Shown: piece by piece, positions 20,773 through 29,586 of the stretch
How positions within the stretch are numbered: the first letter of the stretch is position 1
How the letters are laid out: each line of letters starts with the position of its first letter
NCBI GenBank assembly: GCA_964587105.1
Contig: CAZPKG010000008.1
Location: 62,001-126,000 of the forward strand
Direction: 5' to 3'
Origin: JABWCQ01 sp964587105
Lineage (GTDB): Bacteria; Electryoneota; RPQS01
DNA length: 64,000 bases
Translations under genes and position numbers: made by a program
The notes under the pieces: model-generated
The model's database searches: none
Told to the model about the DNA's origin: nothing
What the model saw: the letters and a program-made list of their open reading frames with translations, nothing else

Positions 20773-22119
20773 ATGAAAGCGTATAAACTACTGACACTTT
20801 CTCTCTCCATGGCTGGAGTCGTACTCTTATTGGGCTGCAGTGAAGAGAATGAAGATTCTAATTCGATACAAGCCTCTCGAGCAGAATCTGACTGCATCGG
20901 CTGCCACACGAATCAAGAGATGTTGATTGCGACGATGTCGCCGGACACGACGCCTGAGCCAGAAAATCCGGGTGAAGGCTGAGGCGGAAGCGTCCCTCCG
21001 TTGGAGGGTTGGGAAAAGGTTCTCATGACAGGAATGGGACTCGAAGAATTTCTGGACAGCGAACACGGGTTCGACTGCATCGTCTGTCACGGCGGACACA
21101 CGGGCATACATTCAAAAGAAAACGCTCATGCTGGCATGACAGCGGATCCGTCTTACGGCGACGTCAACTCTTGCGCACGTTGCCATGACGTCATAAGCCA
21201 CAGGTTTGCAACGTCAAGCTTGCATTCGACCATGCAAGGCTACCACACGATGTTCGAGCAACGTACAGGGCAGTCCATAAACTCCCAGGCCGGCGTCAGA
21301 GCCAAGTTTGAAACTCAGTGCAACAAGTGCCACGCGACGTGCGGAGAATGCCACATCAGCCGACCAAAGTCAGTCGGCGGCGGATTCATCCAGAGTCATT
21401 TGATTCGCAAAACGCCAGATATGTCAAATCAATGCACGGCATGCCACGGAAGCCGGGTCGGTGATGAGTATCAAGGTAAAAATGAAGGCTATCGCGCCGA
21501 TGTACACTATGTTCCTAACGCTATGAGATGCACTTCATGTCACGACGCAGACGAAATGCACGGCGACGGCACAAGCTATCCATTTCGATATGCAGTGCGC
21601 AACGGCGCATCGTGCCGTGATTGCCATGAAGTTACGGCAAATCAGAACGAGTACCACGCCGCACACGGAGCCAGTTTCGCCTGCCAAGTTTGCCACTCGC
21701 AAGATTACAAAAATTGCAACGACTGTCACGCGGGCACCGGAATATCACAGCCAAGCTGGATGCATTTTAAAATCGGCCGAAATCCACTGCCCGATAATCG
21801 CGAGGGAGAAATTGTTGTGCTCCGACATGTCCCGATATCAGAAAATACTTACACTCCGTGGGGAGTGGAAACGGTGAATTTCCCAAGCCTCCCGACCTTC
21901 AAGTATGCGACTCCACATAACATTCTGCGCTGGACGGACAGAACTGAAGTCCAAGACGGCCAGTCATGTGGAATGTCATGCCATAACACTCCGAACACGA
22001 CAGACGGCTGGTTTCTCAGACAGAGTGACTTGGACGCGCTGAGTGATCCGCGTGAGAGGCAGGCCAATCAAAGTCTAATTCTTCCCGACGTCCCACCTCC
22101 GTGGTCGTCGCAAAACTAA
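20773..22119 (+). CDS. Undecahaem c-type cytochrome lipoprotein with in-frame TGA
   Basis: Read through one TGA (20980-20982, codon 70), the frame encodes 448 residues. The N-terminal part has a lipoprotein signal (LLLGC, mature Cys near 18) and one CIGCH haem site. The part after the TGA has nine more CxxCH sites (for example CIVCH, CARCH, CNKCH, CGECH, CTACH, CTSCH, CRDCH, CQVCH, CNDCH) and one CGMSCH (CxxxCH), making 11 in all. The downstream part alone would start at ATG 21025 without any export signal, yet c-haem attachment needs export, so one continuous protein is likelier than two genes. It would be an outer-membrane or periplasmic electron carrier. The TGA could encode selenocysteine, or be a fresh nonsense mutation (GGA to TGA in a Gly-rich linker) or a sequencing error. 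A rhodanese lipoprotein gene follows by 47 bases. Confidence 0.8.
20980..21008 (+). other. In-frame TGA with SECIS-like hairpin
   Basis: The TGA at 20980-20982 is followed by CCCTCC (20994-20999), loop GTT and GGAGGG (21003-21008). The apical loop begins 17 bases after the TGA and opens with G. Both fit the published outline of bacterial SECIS elements (loop 16-37 bases away, G in its first two positions). The element is short, so chance is possible. Confidence 0.35.
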
Positions 22120-22166
22120 ACGATTCCAGTATCCGTTCCTCCAACTATACCATTAAAGGTTTAACT

Positions 22167-23159
22167 ATGACACGCTTTTCCCGTTACCTGCTCCCGTTCA
22201 TGTTGGCTGCAAGCCTGTCCGTATTTATGGGCTGTGCCGAAGAAGACGATGACAACCCCGCCGGACCGTCCGGACCGACCTTGCAAGAGCAAATGGCAGA
22301 CGTAGGCGACGCCTATTTGACGGGTGGTATCAAGATTATTCCCGCTGACGCGCTCTTCGCCGACATCACGAATAGCGTCAATCTGTTTATGATTGATTTC
22401 CGTAGCGCGACAGACTTCGCCACTGCCGGTCATATCGCCGGCGCAGTGAACTGGACTATTGGCAATCTGCCTGACAATCTGTCCCAGATTCCGTCCGGCG
22501 CCAAAGTTATTTGCATTTGCTATTCGGGCCAGACGGCAGGCTGGGCTTGCTCGTTCTTGCGTATGAAGGGCTATGACGCATACAGTTTGAAATGGGGTAT
22601 GTGCGGTTGGACAGCTGATCCGGCAGTCAACCTGAACAAGTGGACGAATGTTGTTCCAAATGGCGGCGCGCTTGAGACTGAAAACCACGCCTTGACGACT
22701 CAATTCGAGCTTCCCGAGTTCGTGTGCGGCGCCGGGTCGGTCGAGGCGGCAATTAGCGAAGAATGCAATGAACAATTCGACGGTGGGTTGAAGTCTATCA
22801 GCGCCAATGACCTGTACGCGAATATTAACGACGGCAACGCGGCGAACAACCCATTCCTGCTTTGCTACTGGGCGGAAACTCCCTACAATGCAGGACATAT
22901 TCCGGGATCGTACCGCTTCGAACCGGGCTCGCTTGGCTTGGAAGAGAACCTCAAGTATTTGCCTATTGATAAGCAAATTGTGGTTTACTGCTACACAGGC
23001 CAAACCTCCGCCCAAGTATGCACGTATTTGAGAATGCTCGGTTATGACGCCTACTCAATGCTTTTCGGTATGAACGCTGTGACCGATCGTACAGACATCC
23101 TCGGGGCTAATGTTTATCATGCTCCCGCAACGAACTACCCCGTTGTAACTGGAGCGTAG
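22167..23159 (+). CDS. Tandem rhodanese-domain lipoprotein
   Basis: A 330-residue exported protein starting at ATG 22167 (MTRFSRYLLPF), preceded by AAAGG. The signal ends in a lipobox-like FMGC, followed by an acidic/Pro-Gly linker. Two rhodanese domains follow, about residues 50-165 and 205-315. Each keeps a catalytic loop: ICYSGQTAGWAC in the first and YCYTGQTSAQVC in the second. Rhodaneses carry sulfane sulfur (or selenium) on this Cys. Partnership with the upstream multihaem cytochrome suggests an envelope sulfur- or metal-related electron transfer task. From memory, Geobacter ext clusters also pair rhodanese lipoproteins with multihaem cytochromes; orthology is not established here. Confidence 0.88.
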   Translation: MTRFSRYLLPFMLAASLSVFMGCAEEDDDNPAGPSGPTLQEQMADVGDAYLTGGIKIIPADALFADITNSVNLFMIDFRSATDFATAGHIAGAVNWTIGNLPDNLSQIPSGAKVICICYSGQTAGWACSFLRMKGYDAYSLKWGMCGWTADPAVNLNKWTNVVPNGGALETENHALTTQFELPEFVCGAGSVEAAISEECNEQFDGGLKSISANDLYANINDGNAANNPFLLCYWAETPYNAGHIPGSYRFEPGSLGLEENLKYLPIDKQIVVYCYTGQTSAQVCTYLRMLGYDAYSMLFGMNAVTDRTDILGANVYHAPATNYPVVTGA

Positions 23160-23264
23160 TTCGTTGGGCAGTTGAAGGCGAATCACCCCGAATTGAACTT
23201 CATTCAGGACATGTGCGGAGGCAGGGGGCCCTCCCTGCTCATCGCTGCGGCAGAATAGCCATAG

Positions 23265-23297
23265 CGGACCCAAGAAAGCTTGGGTCCGTTGTTTTTT
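23265..23297 (+). terminator. Intrinsic terminator after the rhodanese gene
   Basis: CGGACCCAAG (23265-23274) pairs with CTTGGGTCCG (23279-23288), followed by TTGTTTTTT. Confidence 0.85.
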
Positions 23298-23349
23298 CAG
23301 GACTTTCTGACAAGAGGCGATCTCTTGTCGCCGAACAAACATCCTCCTG

Positions 23350-23392
23350 TGTGCGTTTGTCACTTGACTTTCGGCGATTTCGTGACGATAAT
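23350..23392 (+). promoter_or_regulatory. Promoter copy 2 with 22-bp upstream repeat
   Basis: TTGACT (23364-23369), a 17-base spacer and GATAAT (23387-23392). The 22 bases at 23350-23371 equal those of copy 1. No gene lies downstream on this strand before 23934. Confidence 0.6.
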
Positions 23393-23878
23393 TGGACAGG
23401 CGGCAACGGTTCATAGACGGTGATCTTGAATGGGCCGCAAACTTCGATTGGCACTCAAGTTTTGCACACGCGCTACCGGTGATTCACGCTCAATCGACAG
23501 CAACCGTGCGCAAATCGTGATCTGTATACATTTCGCGTTCGCGAAGTTCATCGAAGAAATAAACAGAGGAGTAAGCTCTCAAACTCTTACTTGCCTTGCG
23601 GGTGCTTAGACTGCAACTGTCTTTGTTGACCTGCGTCCGACACGGCTAACCATGACAAGACTTGCTTGACCTCGTGTTACAAGCATGAACCGCGGTTAAA
23701 CCACCGCCGCCGTTTCAGAGGATGCAGTATTGTGCAGTTTGAGAATCGAAATCAGTAGATACGATACGCATGCGTATCGAAACCCACGACCTGGAGGACA
23801 ATCGAATAGATACCATCTTGGGAGAGGCACGCTGCTAAAGGAATGCCTTTGGCAACAAAACAACTAATTGCATGAGCA
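23393..23878 (+). other. Gene-free stretch downstream of promoter copy 2
   Basis: About 490 bases with no credible coding frame on either strand. It contains several short inverted repeats, including TTCGCG-TTCGCGAA near 23538 and an 18-base palindrome at 23762. It may be an untranslated RNA or a decayed gene; nothing recognisable was found. Confidence 0.4.
23762..23779. repeat. 18-bp perfect palindrome
   Basis: CGATACGCATGCGTATCG reads the same on both strands. It could be an operator for a dimeric regulator or a cruciform; no neighbouring copy was seen. Confidence 0.6.
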
Positions 23879-23908
23879 AAGCGGGCTCAGGATTACCTGA
23901 GCCCGCTT
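23879..23908 (-). terminator. Terminator of the S49-peptidase operon
   Basis: A 13-pair stem (AAGCGGGCTCAGG with CCTGAGCCCGCTT, loop ATTA) lies 27 bases past the stop of the S49 gene on the minus strand. Confidence 0.7.
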
Positions 23909-23934
23909 CACGTTTATTGGAGACGGACAGTCTG

Positions 23935-26439
23935 CTAACGGTCTTGAATCTCGACTTCAGGCGGGAGCATGAAAAGAGGCTGCGCCGGGCGCTCTACATA
24001 CGATTGTAGAACTTGAAGGTCATAAGGTATCTCGTCCTGCTCTGCCTCTTTGCTGACCAATCCGAGCCGGGCGCCAAGCATTGACATCATCGAAGCCTGG
24101 CCGAACAATCGCTCAAAGTTCACTAATTCCTGCTTTGGATATTCCACAACTTTGATTTTCGATTTCTTGGAGATACCGGCACTTTGTTTTGCATACGCGA
24201 TTGAGGCTTCAAGGCCGCCAATCTCATCGGCAAGCTTACGGTCAATTGCAGCTTGCCCGGCCCAAACGCGGCCTTGCGCGACTTTTTCAACATCTTCACG
24301 ACGGAGTTCGCGATCCTCGGCCACTCGACCCACGAAATCATCATAGTGACCGCGAATCATCTTTTCAACTCGCGCCCGCTCTTCATCAGTTACATTGCGG
24401 TCGGGAACCTCGGCGTTCAACAACGGAAGGATGATTCCCGATCCTAAATCCGCATGACGACCGATCTGCACTTTGTCAAAGGTCAATCCGGTCTTGTCGG
24501 TTAGTCCTTCATTCCACACCCACCCCGCAATCACCCCGATTGAACCTGTGATTGAAAACGGCGAAGTGAAGATGCGGTCGCCCGGTGAGCTGATCCAGTA
24601 TCCGCCGGATGCAGCCAAGCGGCCTTGCGAAACCACCATCGGTTTCTCTTTGGCGACTTCGCGCATTCCGTCCGCGACCCAGTCTGAGGCCATCCCATCT
24701 CCGCCCGGCGAGTCAACGCGCAATACGACTGCCTTTACACCATCTTCCTCGGCAAGATTTTTCAAAAGCTTCGAGGTATAGCGCGCCCTGATTCCCGTGT
24801 CCATAGCGCACTCGCCTAAAGCATAGACGACTGCCACCTTGGGATACTCTCCCCAATATGGGTCGCTTTCGCGTTCGTCCACGAGGTCATGCCTTTCGAT
24901 GAACTTGGACTTTTCACCTTTCGCAAATTCAATCAGTTTCTCCGCATCGTCCCATCGGCCTAACGTATCAACGAACCCAAAGCGTTCTGCTTCATGCGCA
25001 GTTACCATTCCGAGCGAATCTAATGCCAGATCAAGGGAGTCCAGACTGATTCCAGTGCCCTCGGACACCGCACGTTTCCACTCGGCGTGAAACTCGTCCA
25101 GCAGCGCTTGGCGCTGTTCGCGATCTTTTGCCGACATGTCTTTGCGCGCATACGATTCAAATGCGGACTTGTACTCAAAATATCGCCATTCTTCCACGCC
25201 GAGACCAAGTTTTTCAAACATGCCTTTGTGATATGTGCGGCCCATTACCCAACCGAACATGTCAATATCGCCAATTGGATCCATCCAGACGTAGTCCGCA
25301 TGCGCCATCAAATAGGTTTGCACCATTCCGGGACGATCTACATACATGTAAACCTTGTTGCCTGCGGCGCGGTACTCTTTGAGTTTTTCGGCTAATTCCC
25401 AAGCCAATTCGAGATTCGATGTGAAGCCCGACATATTTAACGCAATCCCGCTGATTGAAGGATCCGCTTTGGCTTTTTCAATCAGTTGGAGCGTCTCATA
25501 TAGCGGATGACGGTCTGATTCCAGCCATTTCGCCTTCTTATAAGTTAAAGTGCCGCGCATTCCCAAAGCAACGATGCGTTTGTCTTTTTCGATTAATTTC
25601 TGCGCGCGCATCCCCGGCTCAACACGACCCAACCGAACAGCATAGCTTGTGTATTGACGTTCGGAGTCTTTGTCGTAGTGCGGCGCTATATGCAAGCTCG
25701 TCGCGTCAAAAGTGAATCCGATGCCAAGTGTAAACCACGGTGCAGGTTCACCTGGTTGAAGTTTGGAAATCTTGCCTGCGACGCGGATGCCGTCAAGCGG
25801 CATGATTTCAAGCCCAGCGCCCCACTGCATCGTAGTCGCGTTGTCCTTATCATTCGCCGCCACGTCGCCAAATAAAGTCACACGATGTGAGCCCTTGAAA
25901 GGCCGCAAGCCCAAGTCGGCTTGACCTTGCGTACGGCCATTGCGCAAACCTAAAGTCCCCGTGCAGCCGATCGACACCCAATTGTATGGACGCGAAATAT
26001 TACCGATGGTTACATAATGCTGACGAATGTCGCCCGCGCCAAGCCCTTTCGACCAACCATACGATAGCCCCCAATTATCCGCACGACTGCCGCCCGCCAA
26101 AGCAAGCTGATAATCATCAATGCGCATGAATTCATCGCCCACCGGAATCAATGTGCGGTGCATGGAAGCGCCGACGCCTTCGCCGCCGAGCAAGACGCCC
26201 CAATTGTCAAGACGCTTTGGTGCATCGTTGCGGTCATTCCACGTAAAAACCGCTTCATGCTCTGACATCGTAGCCCAACCTGCCGGGTTCCAGTAGGAAC
26301 CTAAGGCGCCCATGTAGCTACCGGGAGTAGAAGCCGTTTGGAGAATGCCCTCGCCGTAATTCAACAACATCGGTGAGCGGCTAAATGCGAACGCATTTGC
26401 CGTGCAGAGCAGCACGACAAAAAGTAAAAATCGTTTCAT
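23935..26439 (-). CDS. sppA: S49 (SppA-type) peptidase with barrel-like N-terminal extension
   Basis: An 834-residue exported protein starting at ATG 26439 (MKRFLLFVVLL), four bases past the ompA-like stop. Residues 1-18 are a signal peptide. Residues about 20-280 look like repeated beta-strands, with an SYWNPAGWATM stretch resembling the start of PorV/FadL-type outer-membrane barrels. Two S49 domains follow. The first holds the SppA lysine in YFEYKSAFESYARKDMS near 423. The second holds the serine in LAASGGYWISSPGD near 609. Both catalytic residues of the Ser/Lys dyad are present, so it should be active. Classical SppA is an inner-membrane enzyme without this extension, so location in the outer membrane and substrate are open. 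Confidence 0.88.
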   Translation of the reverse strand: MKRFLLFVVLLCTANAFAFSRSPMLLNYGEGILQTASTPGSYMGALGSYWNPAGWATMSEHEAVFTWNDRNDAPKRLDNWGVLLGGEGVGASMHRTLIPVGDEFMRIDDYQLALAGGSRADNWGLSYGWSKGLGAGDIRQHYVTIGNISRPYNWVSIGCTGTLGLRNGRTQGQADLGLRPFKGSHRVTLFGDVAANDKDNATTMQWGAGLEIMPLDGIRVAGKISKLQPGEPAPWFTLGIGFTFDATSLHIAPHYDKDSERQYTSYAVRLGRVEPGMRAQKLIEKDKRIVALGMRGTLTYKKAKWLESDRHPLYETLQLIEKAKADPSISGIALNMSGFTSNLELAWELAEKLKEYRAAGNKVYMYVDRPGMVQTYLMAHADYVWMDPIGDIDMFGWVMGRTYHKGMFEKLGLGVEEWRYFEYKSAFESYARKDMSAKDREQRQALLDEFHAEWKRAVSEGTGISLDSLDLALDSLGMVTAHEAERFGFVDTLGRWDDAEKLIEFAKGEKSKFIERHDLVDERESDPYWGEYPKVAVVYALGECAMDTGIRARYTSKLLKNLAEEDGVKAVVLRVDSPGGDGMASDWVADGMREVAKEKPMVVSQGRLAASGGYWISSPGDRIFTSPFSITGSIGVIAGWVWNEGLTDKTGLTFDKVQIGRHADLGSGIILPLLNAEVPDRNVTDEERARVEKMIRGHYDDFVGRVAEDRELRREDVEKVAQGRVWAGQAAIDRKLADEIGGLEASIAYAKQSAGISKKSKIKVVEYPKQELVNFERLFGQASMMSMLGARLGLVSKEAEQDEIPYDLQVLQSYVERPAQPLFMLPPEVEIQDR

Positions 26440-26440
26440 C

Positions 26441-27925
26441 TTATTGAATTGTAAGTACAAGATCAATTCTTCTGTTCAATGCCCGTCCTCGTACGGACTC
26501 ATTCGAGGCAATCGGCGAACTTTCGCCTTTGCCAATCGTCTCAATTTTTGCCTTTGATTTTAGCAACGGTTCAAGCGCCTGACCGACGGCTGCTGCCCGC
26601 TTTTCGGACAGTTCTTGATTGGATTCCTCCGAACCTTCTCCGTCTGTGTGGCCCTCGATAACCACTTTCACGTCTGGAAAGACAGCAATAGCTTCGGCGG
26701 CCTTCTTGAGTATAGACTTGTCAACCTTCTCCAATGTTGCTTGACCACTTGCGAACTTCAAACCATATAAGTGGATGACAATATTGCCCTCCATTGTTTG
26801 ATAAACCACCGCATCACCGGGATCAAAGGCGGTTTGCGCCAACTGTGCGCGTTGCGCGGTAAGTTCATTTCTGCGCAAACGATTAACCGCGAGATCCCGT
26901 TCCGCTTGAATATCAAGCACACGCTGTTCATACTCCGTCATGCGGTTCTGTTGGTCAGCAAGACTTGTTTGCATCTCCGTCAGAGTGCGCTCCATGCTTT
27001 CGTGCGAGACCGTGACCACTTTTTCGAGCGAGTCTTGTACAAAAACCTCGCGCTCCAACCGCTTTTCAAACAGTGTCTTCATCTGCTTGACGGCCTCCTC
27101 TCCACCCTGCTCAAACAAAAGCGTGTCGCCCCACTGCAGTGCCATCCGCTGAAGCAAATCATCGTAAGGCAGAAGCATATTCTCCTCAGGCGACCGCGAT
27201 GATTTTGCCCGATTGACAAATTCCGCTTGACCTTTTGCGTGAATTGCAACTTGCGAGGCCTCTTCGGCAGAGACTCTGCATTCGTCGAGGTTCTCTTGCG
27301 CGAGTTGCGCTTCGGCCCGTGACATTGCCTGTCGCGAACGCGCCATCAATGTGGGAAAAAGCACGTCGGCGCCCGCCTTCTCGGCAGCGCTGATGTTACC
27401 TTTGGTCGTCGCCAAAAATCCGTCGCGCAGAGCTTCACGGCGGGCGGCGTAATATTGTTGAGCAAGCGGCTCTTGCAGTCCTGCCAATTCAGATTCTTCG
27501 CCATTCTCAAACTTGGTTGCCATTTCAACCAACCCGCGTTCGGCCTGTTGCCACGTTGGCAGATTGTTCTGACCGGCGCCGACTGCTTGCGCGGCTTTGC
27601 GTGCGTCAAGCACAATCTGCATCTTCGTGCGCGCCTGCTCCGCATGAGCTTCAGCGGTCTCCAAAGACTCCAAGGCGCTCTCGAGATTAAGCCTTACAAT
27701 GTTATCCGTGCCGGCCTTGCCTAATTGATTTTTGGCTTCGCGCACATTTTCTTCGGCCTTGGCAACTCGGCGCGGCGAAAGCAACTGCACTTCCGACGTT
27801 TTGGCGAAGGCAAGCGCCTTTTCTGCTTCTATCAACAAGTCTTCCAGCGTCAATGCCGGTTGTGAGATTGCGCTCGCGGCAACAGCGAGCGTCAATGCAA
27901 TGAGGAGGAGTGTTGCTCTGGTCAT
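26441..27925 (-). CDS. OmpA-family lipoprotein-like envelope protein (DUF4398-like)
   Basis: A 494-residue protein with a signal peptide (residues 1-21). A long helical region rich in Ala/Glu (about 25-360) resembles DUF4398 and is probably a coiled coil. The C-terminal OmpA peptidoglycan-binding domain (about 385-494) has IEGHTDGEGSEESNQELSEK and NRRIDLVLTI. It would anchor the outer membrane to the cell wall. Its stop is followed almost directly by the S49 peptidase gene, suggesting a shared envelope function. Confidence 0.87.
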   Translation of the reverse strand: MTRATLLLIALTLAVAASAISQPALTLEDLLIEAEKALAFAKTSEVQLLSPRRVAKAEENVREAKNQLGKAGTDNIVRLNLESALESLETAEAHAEQARTKMQIVLDARKAAQAVGAGQNNLPTWQQAERGLVEMATKFENGEESELAGLQEPLAQQYYAARREALRDGFLATTKGNISAAEKAGADVLFPTLMARSRQAMSRAEAQLAQENLDECRVSAEEASQVAIHAKGQAEFVNRAKSSRSPEENMLLPYDDLLQRMALQWGDTLLFEQGGEEAVKQMKTLFEKRLEREVFVQDSLEKVVTVSHESMERTLTEMQTSLADQQNRMTEYEQRVLDIQAERDLAVNRLRRNELTAQRAQLAQTAFDPGDAVVYQTMEGNIVIHLYGLKFASGQATLEKVDKSILKKAAEAIAVFPDVKVVIEGHTDGEGSEESNQELSEKRAAAVGQALEPLLKSKAKIETIGKGESSPIASNESVRGRALNRRIDLVLTIQ

Positions 27926-27938
27926 TATCTACATCTTG

Positions 27939-29165
27939 CTATTTCTTCATTAGAACGGGCACAACTTGGCTTACGGGGACCCAACCCGCGCGTATCCCAA
28001 GTTTTGTTATCGTTTCGCCTTCCGTCAACGGAACAAGCGGCACGTCAAGCAAGTCCATCTCTTTCTTTTCGCCGGAAACATCCACCTTTACGCGCGCAAA
28101 GCACAGTTTGTCGCCACATCCCCAATCATCCGAGACGGCTTTCTGCTTACGGGCCTTCCATGTTGCCGTTGGCATCACGGCTTCCACTCCTTGAGGAGCG
28201 TCAAGTTCCAACCAATCCCCGACTCTGGCAAACGCTTGCGCCGGACGGTTCTTTTGAAGCGGAAAGAAATCGTCGCCAATGTTCTTAAGCCCTGAAGCGA
28301 GGTCGAAAGTCAAAAACTTCAGCCACGTTCCTTCGCGGGTGGCATATGCGTCGGTTTGCCATACCCACGGCCGCTCGTTTCGCGGCCAGACACAGATTGC
28401 ATCGTTCGTGGCGATCAGCAAATTCCCGCGCCACAGTGCGACGTTCAACAGTGTGTCTCCGGGAATTCCAACGGCACGATGATCAAGCGTACCGAGCGTG
28501 CCGAAGTGGATGGAGTAGTAAATCAACTTGCCGCCGACTTCAGCACCCGTCGCCGCACAATAGGCCCAAACAGTGTCTTGACGAACACCGATCCAACGCG
28601 GAGTCAGGTTTTGCAGAGCTGCCGAATAAACGCGGCCAAACTGCTCGGTCTTAGCATCGTACCATCCTAAACCCGATATTGGCATTTGACCGGACTTGTA
28701 AAACGCCACCAAGCCAAACCAGACTTTTGTATCGGACGCGCAAAGCGGCCCAATCTCTTCGGTAACATCCGCGCGTGAGACGGTTACTTTTTTCCAAGCA
28801 TCCGCGAACACAGTCATCGCTTCGGGACTGGCCGGCGTGATTGTCTTGTCACTGTTGCCATAGGAATCCTGCTTCACTATAGTGTTGCCGCGCACTGGGT
28901 TGCAAACATAGGTTGCATTCCCCACTATGACACGGCAGCCCCGCCCTTCTTGCGAGACGGGAGGCAAATTCGGCGTTCCACGAGGCACCGTGAACATGGC
29001 ACCGTCCTTTCCCGAGAAGACAGCTGACCATTCGTCGTTCGAAAATACGGCCTGTCGTTCATCGTAGCCGAGTTCAGGAAAAGAGAGCAAGAAATCCTGT
29101 CGCACAAGCTCGGCAGCATACGCGACAGGACCCAGTATCAAAAGGAGTAATGTGAGAATCCGCAT
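27939..29165 (-). CDS. Secreted protein of unknown function
   Basis: A 408-residue protein beginning at ATG 29165 (MRILTLLLLILGPVAYA, signal peptide). Its start overlaps the stop of the upstream gene (TAATG); the longer frame upstream lies across that gene. No family was recognised. Trp-rich beta repeats such as VWFGLVAFYKSG, VWAYCAATGAEVGG and LLIATNDAICVWP look like blades of a propeller. It belongs to a four-gene envelope operon with OmpA-like and S49 proteins. Confidence 0.75.
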   Translation of the reverse strand: MRILTLLLLILGPVAYAAELVRQDFLLSFPELGYDERQAVFSNDEWSAVFSGKDGAMFTVPRGTPNLPPVSQEGRGCRVIVGNATYVCNPVRGNTIVKQDSYGNSDKTITPASPEAMTVFADAWKKVTVSRADVTEEIGPLCASDTKVWFGLVAFYKSGQMPISGLGWYDAKTEQFGRVYSAALQNLTPRWIGVRQDTVWAYCAATGAEVGGKLIYYSIHFGTLGTLDHRAVGIPGDTLLNVALWRGNLLIATNDAICVWPRNERPWVWQTDAYATREGTWLKFLTFDLASGLKNIGDDFFPLQKNRPAQAFARVGDWLELDAPQGVEAVMPTATWKARKQKAVSDDWGCGDKLCFARVKVDVSGEKKEMDLLDVPLVPLTEGETITKLGIRAGWVPVSQVVPVLMKK

Positions 29166-29491
29166 TAGGTAAAGAGAGCGGGGCCTTGGCCCGTGGGACC
29201 GAAGTAGTGTTGCAGAAGCGACCGCAAGAGCATCACGGCAATCAGTGCGAGAATTGTGCGGAACAATCCGATTCCCAAACCCAGCCACAAAATGAAGAAA
29301 TTTATGACCGTAATTACGGCGCTGGAAATCCAAAAGTCCGGCAGCACGGCATTTACGCCGCCCGAAACAAATGCGAGCGCGAGCACTACGAACAAGACGC
29401 GAATGAAGCCCGGCGCATCTTCTTTTTTGGCCAACAGTGAGCAGGCCAAATAGTAGAGCAAGGCTTCTACTACAAGTTGCAGGAAGTTCAT
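29165..29491 (-). CDS. Small membrane protein, 3-4 helices
   Basis: A 108-residue hydrophobic protein (MNFLQLVVEALLYYLACSLL). Helices are predicted around residues 5-20, 30-50, 55-78 and 80-95. ATG 29491 is preferred to a TTG two codons earlier. Family unknown. It heads the envelope operon that continues to 23935. Confidence 0.7.
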   Translation of the reverse strand: MNFLQLVVEALLYYLACSLLAKKEDAPGFIRVLFVVLALAFVSGGVNAVLPDFWISSAVITVINFFILWLGLGIGLFRTILALIAVMLLRSLLQHYFGPTGQGPALFT

Positions 29492-29586
29492 GATCAATTA
29501 GACGAGTTGTGTGCAAAAGGAAACCAACGGGAAATCAAGGGAGCGATTTCCCTGACAGAAGAGCGAGAGCCGTGTCGCTGACGGGA

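Noticed and set aside
20773..22119. UGA read as glycine throughout the genome (altered code)
   Set aside because: TGA clearly ends many genes here, for example nifJ (1281-1283), korB (17596-17598), nuoCD and nuoM, so a general reassignment does not fit.
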